Shown: in pieces, positions 42,966 through 49,337 of the stretch
Layout of the letters: the number at the start of each line of letters is the position of its first letter
Position numbering within the stretch: the stretch's first letter is position 1
Origin: Candidatus Chloroploca mongolica
Lineage (GTDB): Bacteria; Chloroflexota; Chloroflexia; Chloroflexales; Chloroflexaceae
Assembly: GCF_004762035.2 (NCBI RefSeq)
Contig: NZ_SIJK02000030.1
Coordinates: 1 to 49,337, forward strand
Length of the DNA stretch: 49,337 bases
Direction of reading: 5' to 3'
Translations under genes and position numbers: made by a program
The notes under the pieces: generated by a model
The model's database searches: none
What the model saw: only the letters and a program-made list of their open reading frames with translations
Told to the model about the DNA's origin: nothing

Positions 42966-44651
42966 ATGAATCTTCCGTTCCGGGGTCGGCAGTTCTTCAA
43001 CCGCGCCACCGTCCGCGAGGATCTCAGCGCCGGTCTGGTGCTGGGCATCCAGAGCATCCCCGGTGGGTTGGCCGCGGGCCTGCTTGCGCTGGTCAATCCA
43101 GTCTACGGCCTCTACAGCTACATGACCGGCGTGATCACGGGCGCGTTCTTCACCAGCTCGGTCTTTATGTCTGTGCAGGCCACCAGTGCAATGGCGCTGA
43201 TCATCGCCAGCGTGCCCCTGGTGACGCAGGCGTCGGATCCCAACGTCCCGCTCTTCACATTGGCCCTGTTGACCGGAGTGCTCATGCTCGCGGCGGGCTT
43301 GTTCAAGCTTGGCCAGTTGGTGCGCTTCGTGCCCAACTCGGTGATGGTCGGCTTCGTCAACGCCGTCGCCCTGCTGATCATCCTGGGGCAACTGGATGAC
43401 TTCACCGGCTACAATAGCTCGGGGCCGAACCGTGTGGTCAGAACTTTCGATCTCCTGCGCAACATGGAGCAGGTTCATGTGCCGACCCTGGCGGCCGGGG
43501 TGCTGACGATCATTCTGATCCTGACCCTCGAGCGGACGCAACTGAAGGCGCTGGGCATGGTGATCGCGCTCTTCTTCGTCTCGCTGATCGTCCCCCTGGC
43601 TGGTGCCGAGCAGATTGCTCTGGCGAGGGATATTGCCGACATCCCCAGTTCGCTGCCAATGCCCGTGCTGCCGTCGCTGGCGCTCGTGCCCGTGCTGCTC
43701 ATCCCCGCGCTCTCGCTCGCTTTTGTCGGGTTGGTGCAGGGCGCGAGCATCAGCGCGTCAGTTGCCAACCCCGATGGCCGTTTCCCGAATGCATCGGGCG
43801 ACTTCGTTGGGCAAGGGGCAGCGGGCATTGTCGCCGGGGTGCTTCAGGGCATGCCGGTTGGTGCGTCGATGTCGGCCACGTCGCTGGTCATCGGGGCGGG
43901 TGCCCGTTCACGCCTGGCCAACATCGTGGCCGGCATCGTGATCGCCCTGGGCATCCTGCTCTTCGGGCGGTTGGTGGGCCTGATAGCGATGCCCGCCCTG
44001 GCGGGACTGCTGATCGTGATCGGTTTCCGTACGCTCAGGCTCAGCCAGGTGGTGACGGTCTGGAAGACCGGGGTGGTTCAGCAGACCGTGATGCTCTTGA
44101 CGTTTAGCGCCGGGCTGCTGGTTCCGTTGCAATACGCCGTGTTGATGGGCGTGGGCCTGGCGGTGCTGCTGTACGTGTTCCAGCAGTCGAACCGGGTGCG
44201 GGTGGTAACCCTGAAGATCGAGCCGGGGCAGTTCCCCGTCGAGGGTGAGCCACCAGCAGAGGTGCCTGGTCGCCAGGTGACCATTCTGGTTCCCTACGGC
44301 AGCCTCTTCTTCGCCGCCGCCCCGGTCTTCAACGCGCAACTTCCGACGGTCACAGAAAGCTCACGCAACGCCGTCGTGATCCTGGTGCTGCGGGGCGAGA
44401 CAGAGTTAGGCAGCACCTTCATGGATGTAATTGCCCGCTATGCCGAGGCGCTGCGCGGGCAGAATAGTCGGCTGATGCTGTCAGGGGTGGCACCCTCCGT
44501 CGAGATTCAGCTCGAGCGGACGGGGCTGTTGTATGCCCTCGGTCGAAAAAATATTTTCATCGTGGACGAACGTGTTGGTCACGCGCTCCAAGAGGCGATG
44601 GACGCCGCCGAGCGTTGGATTGACGCACAACCGTTGGCAGGCAGAACGTGA
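42966..44651 (+). CDS. SulP/SLC26 anion permease with STAS domain
   Basis: A 561-residue membrane transporter of the sulfate permease family, exchanging or co-transporting sulfate, bicarbonate or other anions. The N-terminal LSAGLVLGIQSIPGGLAAGLLALVNPVYGLY is the family's first-repeat signature. Ten or more hydrophobic segments follow, including the SVANPDGRFPNASGDFVGQG and GMPVGASMSATSL region, then a cytoplasmic STAS domain (about 430-550; VTILVPYGSLFFAAAPVF). The start ATG 42966 follows GGAAAGCGAG; an in-frame start at 42921 is inferior. In this context sulfate is a reasonable substrate, but SulP homologues are also bicarbonate transporters. It ends 33 bases upstream of the NarL-type regulator, likely in one transcript. 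Confidence 0.9.
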   Translation: MNLPFRGRQFFNRATVREDLSAGLVLGIQSIPGGLAAGLLALVNPVYGLYSYMTGVITGAFFTSSVFMSVQATSAMALIIASVPLVTQASDPNVPLFTLALLTGVLMLAAGLFKLGQLVRFVPNSVMVGFVNAVALLIILGQLDDFTGYNSSGPNRVVRTFDLLRNMEQVHVPTLAAGVLTIILILTLERTQLKALGMVIALFFVSLIVPLAGAEQIALARDIADIPSSLPMPVLPSLALVPVLLIPALSLAFVGLVQGASISASVANPDGRFPNASGDFVGQGAAGIVAGVLQGMPVGASMSATSLVIGAGARSRLANIVAGIVIALGILLFGRLVGLIAMPALAGLLIVIGFRTLRLSQVVTVWKTGVVQQTVMLLTFSAGLLVPLQYAVLMGVGLAVLLYVFQQSNRVRVVTLKIEPGQFPVEGEPPAEVPGRQVTILVPYGSLFFAAAPVFNAQLPTVTESSRNAVVILVLRGETELGSTFMDVIARYAEALRGQNSRLMLSGVAPSVEIQLERTGLLYALGRKNIFIVDERVGHALQEAMDAAERWIDAQPLAGRT

Positions 44652-44684
44652 GACCGATCGAATATGAGCAGCGCGGAGGAGTTT

Positions 44685-45320
44685 ATGACCAACCCACCTA
44701 TTCGGGTGCTCTTAGTTGACGATCACGCTGTGGTGCGGGGAGGCCTGCGCTACTTCCTCGCAAGCTCCGACAACATTGAGATTGTCGGCGAGGGCGCAAA
44801 CGGTAGCGAAGCGCTCGAGCTCGCCGCGCAACTCGCGCCCGACGTGGTCATTATGGACATGATGATGCCGGTGATGGATGGGCTTACCGCCACGCGGGAG
44901 CTACGGCGGCGCTTTCCGCAGGTACGTGTCCTGGCACTGACCAGCTTCGGCGAAGGCGAGATCGTCCAGCAGGCGTTGCAAGCCGGGGCGATCGGCTATC
45001 TCCTGAAGGACGCCCAGGGCAGCGATCTGGTCGCAGCCATTCGTGCGGCCTTCGCCGGTACACCGGTGCTCAGCCCCGATGTTACTAGGGCTTTGGTGAG
45101 CGCCCTGAATGCCCCGCCAATCCCCGGTGGCGACCTCTCCGAGCGCGAACGCGAGGTGCTGCGTCTGATGGTTGCCGGCTTGAGCAACGAGCAGATCGCC
45201 GAGCAACTCTTCATCAGTCGCAACACCGTACGCCATCACGTCCACAACATCCTCAGCAAGCTGTCGGTCGCCAACCGTACCGAAGCCGTTGGCCTGGCAG
45301 TCCAACACAAGGTAGTGTAA
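44685..45320 (+). CDS. NarL/FixJ-family response regulator (orphan)
   Basis: A 211-residue response regulator. The receiver domain has Asp12-Asp13 (LLVDDH), phosphoacceptor Asp58 (VVIMDMMMP), Thr in ALTSFGE and Lys in LLKDAQG. The C-terminal LuxR-type HTH (about 148-211) reads [47 protein letters not shown] sits four bases before ATG 44685, so I prefer it to ATG 44664. No histidine kinase is adjacent; the HisKA_3 kinase at 32292-36050 is the obvious candidate partner in the window. It is last gene of the plus-strand block and is followed by a strong hairpin. Confidence 0.92.
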   Translation: MTNPPIRVLLVDDHAVVRGGLRYFLASSDNIEIVGEGANGSEALELAAQLAPDVVIMDMMMPVMDGLTATRELRRRFPQVRVLALTSFGEGEIVQQALQAGAIGYLLKDAQGSDLVAAIRAAFAGTPVLSPDVTRALVSALNAPPIPGGDLSEREREVLRLMVAGLSNEQIAEQLFISRNTVRHHVHNILSKLSVANRTEAVGLAVQHKVV

Positions 45321-45406
45321 GGCCGAAGCATTCGCCCCCCAATCAACCTGGTTTTCGCCAATCCCTGAGGTGGTGAAGGCTACATCCTCCAAGTACCATT
45401 GGTATA

Positions 45407-45454
45407 ATGCAGCGCAGGCGGGGCGACGTCTAAGTCGCCCCACCTGCGCTGCAT
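45407..45454. terminator. Hairpin between convergent regulator and DUF1350 genes
   Basis: The 21-base arms (ATGCAGCGCAGGCGGGGCGAC and its complement) carry one mismatch, around a 6-base loop. It lies between two convergent stops (45320 and 45481), a typical place for a bidirectional terminator. Confidence 0.6.
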
Positions 45455-45480
45455 ATTGTGAAACTGCCCCGGTGGGCTTT

Positions 45481-46350
45481 TCACGCAAGCTGTGCCTTGA
45501 GGCTGCGTGGCGCACGGTCGCGGCGACGCCCAAGCTCGGCGAGAAATTCCAGCGCGGTCTGCTCGATCGCCCGTGGCACCGACTTGCTCCCAATCAGGCT
45601 TGCCGACCGCAGGCTATAGACCATGTCACCATAACGGATGCCAACCGGCTCGAGGTGATCACCGGCCAGTTCGCGGTGCAGCACCGGATACGAGGTTCGT
45701 GCTTCCAGTGTCTGGAGGAACCAGGCCACATCGCTGACCTCGGGCGAATCGTGGGCGCGCCCGGCAATCGTATCCTGATCAAATGAGATGAGCGCCGTCA
45801 ATCCAAAGAGATCATCCTGCTCAATCAAGCGTTGCGTCTCGGCCCGGGAAGGCCGCACGCCCAGGCCAAACTGATCCAACAAGCGAGGCACAACTGGTAG
45901 AAACGGCACTGCATCCCTGGTGTCTGACATATCGGGGGCCAGCAAGAGGGACGGCTCATCAAGAATACCAGTACGGGTTGCCGATGCCAGGCTCATCCCT
46001 GGCAAGACAAACTTGCCCGTGGCACTATCGGTGAACGCTTCAAGCAGGGCCAGATACTTACAGCCAACGCTATGCCCCACCCAGGCCTGTGGGAGTTCGG
46101 CCAGCTTGGGGAGCCGTTCACGCAGCGTGTCGCGCTCAACCAGAAGCTGTTCCGCAATCAGATCGTGGCGAAAGCCGAACTGAAACGGCACCACAATCAG
46201 GCTATACCCCGCCTCAAACAGACTCTCCAGAAAATGGGCATACGCCGTCGTTGGCAACTGTCCAAAAAACTGCCCCCCATAAAACGTAATCACCCCGATC
46301 GGGCGCGGGTGCAAGGCGACAAAACTCCTTGAAACGCGTCGGTAACGCAT
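45481..46350 (-). CDS. DUF1350 alpha/beta-hydrolase-like protein
   Basis: A 289-residue protein of the DUF1350 family, known mostly from cyanobacteria and plastids. Landmarks are VITFYGGQFFGQLPTTAYAHFLESLFEAGYSLIVVPFQFGFRH near the N-terminus, and AWVGHSVGCKYLALLEAF with the nucleophile-elbow-like G-H-S-V-G. The predicted fold is an alpha/beta hydrolase; activity is unknown. ATG 46350 has AAGGAG seven bases upstream. A CCTTTGCG repeat fragment lies upstream at 46425-46449. No operon partner. Confidence 0.87.
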   Translation of the reverse strand: MRYRRVSRSFVALHPRPIGVITFYGGQFFGQLPTTAYAHFLESLFEAGYSLIVVPFQFGFRHDLIAEQLLVERDTLRERLPKLAELPQAWVGHSVGCKYLALLEAFTDSATGKFVLPGMSLASATRTGILDEPSLLLAPDMSDTRDAVPFLPVVPRLLDQFGLGVRPSRAETQRLIEQDDLFGLTALISFDQDTIAGRAHDSPEVSDVAWFLQTLEARTSYPVLHRELAGDHLEPVGIRYGDMVYSLRSASLIGSKSVPRAIEQTALEFLAELGRRRDRAPRSLKAQLA

Positions 46351-46424
46351 GCGTGCTCCTTTGCTGTCGTCACACGAGGGTCTTCGCGATCTGAGACACC
46401 TACGATGCCGGTAAGTATACCATC

Positions 46425-46449
46425 TGCGCCTTTGCGCCTTTGCGTCAAA
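46425..46449. repeat. Fragment of the CCTTTGCG dispersed element
   Basis: TGCGCCTTTGCGCCTTTGCG followed by TCAAAT, matching the right arm of the copies at 20605-20691 and 27034-27151. No left arm is present. Confidence 0.7.
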
Positions 46450-46575
46450 TCATCAGAAAACCTCGTTGCCAGACGAACAATGTGTGCCGCCATTGCAAAA
46501 ACAAGAGTCTTTTGCCCCTCTCTGGTACAGATGAGATAGAGAGCGTTATCTCTCCAGATAATGAGGAGCAAAGCG

Positions 46576-47040
46576 ATGCCAACGATCAACCGCCCTCACC
46601 TTACCCTACGTGAACATGACGTGATGCGTCTCATTCTTTGTGGGCACAACGACGGCCAGATTGCGGCCCAGCTCTATCTTGGCCTCCAGACCGTCACCAC
46701 CTATGTTCAGCATGCCTGTCACAAACTTGGCGCGGCGAACCGTACCGTTGCCGCGCTCAAGTATGACCTCTATTATGGCACGCCACTCACCGCATGCACC
46801 TCTTGCGCGCCCCCACTGAGCCCACGTGAGCAGATGGTGATCGAAATGGTTGCCAGCGGTGCAAGTGATCGCGTGATTGCCGCCCACCTGCACCTCTCGC
46901 TCTCCACCGTGCGCCAGCACATGCTCAGCCTGCGCCAGAAACTTGGTGCCCCTAACCGCATTGCAGCGGCGGTTGAGTACTATCGCCAGGTAAGACTTTT
47001 GTCTTATATGAAAATGACAGGTAGCACGTCGCGGCATTGA
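46576..47040 (+). CDS. Receiver-less regulator with two LuxR-type HTH domains
   Basis: A 154-residue protein made almost wholly of two GerE/LuxR helix-turn-helix domains in tandem: about 7-65 (HLTLREHDVMRLILCGHNDGQIAAQLYLGLQTVTTYVQHACHKL) and about 83-140 (LSPREQMVIEMVASGASDRVIAAHLHLSLSTVRQHMLSLRQKL). A short linker contains CTSC. There is no receiver, ligand-binding or membrane domain. It could bind a direct-repeat site as an intrinsic dimer. GAGGAG seven bases before ATG 46576 fixes the start. It lies 104 bases upstream of the C39-like gene on the same strand and may control it; that is inference. Confidence 0.85.
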   Translation: MPTINRPHLTLREHDVMRLILCGHNDGQIAAQLYLGLQTVTTYVQHACHKLGAANRTVAALKYDLYYGTPLTACTSCAPPLSPREQMVIEMVASGASDRVIAAHLHLSLSTVRQHMLSLRQKLGAPNRIAAAVEYYRQVRLLSYMKMTGSTSRH

Positions 47041-47144
47041 ACCCTACCATGTCATGGGATAGTGTGTCGAGAGAAAGCAGTGACTTTGCTTGTCCGCTTG
47101 CTTGATGATTGATTGCCCTCGCATCATTGTAGGAAGGCTTTGCT

Positions 47145-49337
47145 ATGAATCGCCCGTCCTTGCTCGCGAGAATGACTAGCCTGGTGATCTTCACCATACT
47201 CATTATCCTGCTCGCCGCACCTAATCTGCGACACGCAACGGTAGGTGCGACTATCTTGGCTCGTGAATCGTTGCCCGCTGTTCCAGCGCAGTTTGAGACT
47301 CACCCTGTCTTGTCTGAGCCTGCATTCGCAACGCTTCGTGCGACCTTGCCGATGACGGCAACAACCACGCTGACAGAGCTTCCGCTTCAGGTTGAACGCA
47401 CCCAAGTGTGGTTGCCTTTAATCCGGCATGCGCCGAGCGAGCGTACTGCTATCTGGCAGCCACTCGTCAATACGCAACAGGGCTATCGCCTTTGGTATCC
47501 TTCAACCGGGAAAGCGACGCTCTATCAACCTGAGGGAGTGCTGCACATCTTGGTTGATCATGCTACTAGCCCGTTGGTAGTGCAAATGTTTGCGAATCCG
47601 GATCAGCTCTCTCTGGAAGAATGGTTAGACTCACCATCCAACCATCGCTCTGCAGCTACTGCCGCAGCCTGTCAACATCTAGTGGTTAATCAGCATGATG
47701 CGTGTGCGTATCGCTTGTTTGCTGGAGATCATTGGAATACCCATCTGTTGCTTACGTATGCTACGGATGTTTATGAGTTCATTTATCCGTTTGGGGGTTC
47801 ACAAGAAGGGGTTTTTGCGGACATCGTTGCCACTTTCATTCCTGGGCTTGCGCCAGATGCAACTGATCAAGGTTTTACTCTCATTGATCGTGAGGCTGCA
47901 CCGCCAATGCTTGCTCAGGAAATCGCCCCTATCAGCGTGCCCTACTTCAATCAAGGTGATGCGCGGTGGGCTTCGCATCGACTGGGAACATGTAGTGTAA
48001 CGATTGGAAGCCATGGATGTGCGATGACTTCTATGGCGATGCTCTTCAATTATTATCAGCCTTCGTTTACCGACCCTGCTGCACTGAATCAATGCCTGAC
48101 GAATAAAGGAGGGTATCTGAATGGATGTCTGCTCTATTGGCGCAATCAGTGTATGCCTGCGGGGGTAACATACTCAGGATCTGGTGACATTGATACGGAG
48201 CTCCGCAACCGACGCCCGGTGATTGTAGGTGTCGATGGTGGAGCACACTGGGTTGTTGTGATCGGCAGGCGGAGTGATGGCCGATATACGATTAACAATC
48301 CCAGTTCATATTCAACCTCTACTCTTGGTCCTTCAGTCCTTGATCCTGGCAGAATATCGGATATTCGCCGTTACAATGGGACGGTTCCCCCACCCCCAGA
48401 GATGGCTATTGATAATCCGGCACATGGAGCCTCGGTCAATCGCGATATTCTCATCAGAGGCTGGGCGATGCATCGCGCTGCGGCAAGCGGCACCGGTGTC
48501 GATGCGGTTCATATCTATTTTGATGGGCCCGCTGGAAGTGGGGCCCACGGTGTGGCTGCGACGTATGGTACGCGTCGTGATGATCTTGCTGCTGCGCATG
48601 GCGAGCGTTTTCGCTATGTTGGCTTTGAGTTTGTGATCAATTCGGCTCAATTGAGTCTTGGTCAGCATACGTTGTATGTCTATGCGCGGAGCACGGTGAC
48701 CGGCGAGTGGCAGCTGCAGACGCGCACATTTACGGTGGTCAATATCCCCCCGAATATGCCGACGCACGCAACACCCGCGAATGGAGTCACCCTGGTTGGG
48801 CCGACGGTTACGTTTACCTGGAATGATGCTGGTGATCCCGATAATCGCCCGCGTGACTATCGTGACTATGTGCTGCAAGTGATCAATAGCGCAGGCACGG
48901 TTGTCGCTGAGATGCCCTGGGCCGCGACGACCCGTTGGCAGACCAACCTAGCCGATGGAGCCTATACCTGGCGTCTGCAGGCCGGTGATGGTGCCGAGGG
49001 CAGTGGCTGGTCATCCAATTGGTCCTTTACTGTGCGGACGATCTATACGGTCAGCGGTCAGGTGACTGATGCGAATGGCGCTGGCCTCGCCGGGGTGACG
49101 GTCAGCGATGGAACCCGCAGTGCGACGACCAACGCCGAGGGCGCGTATACGCTGAACAACGTGCCACCGGGAACCTATACGCTGACCCCGACGAAGGAGG
49201 GGTATCGCTTTGAGCCAGCGACACGGAATGTGACGGTCAATGGCAATGTGACCGGACAGAATTTTGCGGCCCGTCTGTTGACCTATACGGTCAGCGGTCA
49301 GGTGACTGATGCGAATGGCGCTGGCCTCGCCGGGGTG
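47145..49337 (+). CDS. Secreted C39-like cysteine peptidase with CarboxypepD_reg-type repeats (partial)
   Basis: The first 731 codons; the frame is open to the window edge with no stop. AGGAAGG precedes ATG 47145. A signal/anchor (about 8-28) is followed by an unrecognised region (35-260). Next comes a C39_2-type papain-fold domain (264-405): VPYFNQGD, catalytic Cys292 in GSHGCAMTSMAMLFNYY, His368 in GGAHWVVVIG and Asn385 in NNP. Then come an Ig-like domain (about 412-515), a fibronectin-like domain (about 520-630), and tandem 80-residue beta-sandwich repeats from residue 634 (YTVSGQVTDANGAGLAGV). Codons in the N-terminal half use more A/T than neighbouring genes. It is probably a cell-surface or secreted enzyme or adhesin. 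Confidence 0.87.
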   Translation, partial: MNRPSLLARMTSLVIFTILIILLAAPNLRHATVGATILARESLPAVPAQFETHPVLSEPAFATLRATLPMTATTTLTELPLQVERTQVWLPLIRHAPSERTAIWQPLVNTQQGYRLWYPSTGKATLYQPEGVLHILVDHATSPLVVQMFANPDQLSLEEWLDSPSNHRSAATAAACQHLVVNQHDACAYRLFAGDHWNTHLLLTYATDVYEFIYPFGGSQEGVFADIVATFIPGLAPDATDQGFTLIDREAAPPMLAQEIAPISVPYFNQGDARWASHRLGTCSVTIGSHGCAMTSMAMLFNYYQPSFTDPAALNQCLTNKGGYLNGCLLYWRNQCMPAGVTYSGSGDIDTELRNRRPVIVGVDGGAHWVVVIGRRSDGRYTINNPSSYSTSTLGPSVLDPGRISDIRRYNGTVPPPPEMAIDNPAHGASVNRDILIRGWAMHRAAASGTGVDAVHIYFDGPAGSGAHGVAATYGTRRDDLAAAHGERFRYVGFEFVINSAQLSLGQHTLYVYARSTVTGEWQLQTRTFTVVNIPPNMPTHATPANGVTLVGPTVTFTWNDAGDPDNRPRDYRDYVLQVINSAGTVVAEMPWAATTRWQTNLADGAYTWRLQAGDGAEGSGWSSNWSFTVRTIYTVSGQVTDANGAGLAGVTVSDGTRSATTNAEGAYTLNNVPPGTYTLTPTKEGYRFEPATRNVTVNGNVTGQNFAARLLTYTVSGQVTDANGAGLAGV
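49044..49337 (+). repeat. In-frame 240-base tandem repeat, array continues beyond window
   Basis: TATACGGTCAGCGGTCAGGT starts at 49044 and again at 49284, exactly 240 bases (80 codons) apart. The following 54 visible bases are identical, so the units are recent duplicates. They encode carboxypeptidase-regulatory-like modules of the C39-like protein. Confidence 0.9.

Noticed and set aside
45407-45454. Small RNA gene between convergent genes
   Set aside because: It is a simple hairpin at a convergent gene boundary and is best explained as a terminator.
1-49337. tRNA, rRNA or riboswitch genes
   Set aside because: Reading the gaps on both strands I found no cloverleaf with a TTCGA-type T-loop and CCA-adjacent stem, no rRNA core motifs and no recognisable riboswitch consensus. 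A covariance-model search could still find a small RNA.

Overview
The window is GC-rich bacterial chromosome. It shows no rRNA, tRNA, CRISPR array or phage structural module that I could recognise. Gene content (split biotin carboxylase / carboxyltransferase pair, PGPGW membrane protein, deazaflavin-type oxidoreductase, DUF1350 hydrolase, very large beta-propeller histidine kinase) and the abundance of palindromic intergenic repeats fit the phylum Chloroflexota, probably class Chloroflexia. This assignment is an inference from protein character, not from a marker gene.

Layout. 1-3057: a possible IS end, two copies of a ~200-base dispersed repeat, a solitary YgiT/MqsA-like small protein, a one-pass membrane protein and a PAP2 phosphatase. 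3058-7062: repeat-rich gap, then a two-gene pyruvate-carboxylase-like operon on the minus strand. 7160-10553: a genomic scrapyard. It holds an intact, recently inserted ISAs1-family element with a 10-base target duplication, a second copy of a mobile-looking repeat, and wrecks of an HTH transposase, an IS110 transposase and a type I methyltransferase (HsdM). 10564-17636: small membrane protein, apolipoprotein N-acyltransferase, deazaflavin oxidoreductase, ROK kinase stump, SanA-like protein overlapping a truncated DinB gene, a possible PD-(D/E)XK protein and an FG-GAP lipoprotein. 18298-24333: universal stress protein, two CNNM/CorC-type membrane proteins, a PGPGW protein and an OmpR-type two-component pair. 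24672-29504: CsbD stress protein, MFS exporter, coiled-coil membrane protein, GAP/Sap transporter and peroxiredoxin.

29887-45320 is the most coherent block. A short UvrA-like ATPase converges (4-base overlap) on a ~1250-residue HisKA_3 histidine kinase with a beta-propeller sensor. Then, all on the plus strand, come a LURP-one protein, a DUF6325-like protein, a radical-SAM sulfatase maturase with an SEC-C tail, a small membrane protein, a Cys-type sulfatase (CTAGR), a HAD phosphatase, a SulP anion permease with STAS domain and an orphan NarL-type response regulator. The maturase and sulfatase form an obvious enzyme/substrate pair. SulP could move the released sulfate. The kinase and the orphan regulator bracket the block and could be partners.

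45481-49337: a DUF1350 hydrolase, a receiver-less protein with two LuxR-type helix-turn-helix domains, and the first 731 codons of a secreted C39-like cysteine peptidase. The peptidase runs off the right edge inside an 80-residue tandem repeat array.

At least four families of short dispersed or palindromic repeats occupy the intergenic gaps. Two of them have ends and inverted copies suggestive of non-autonomous mobile elements.
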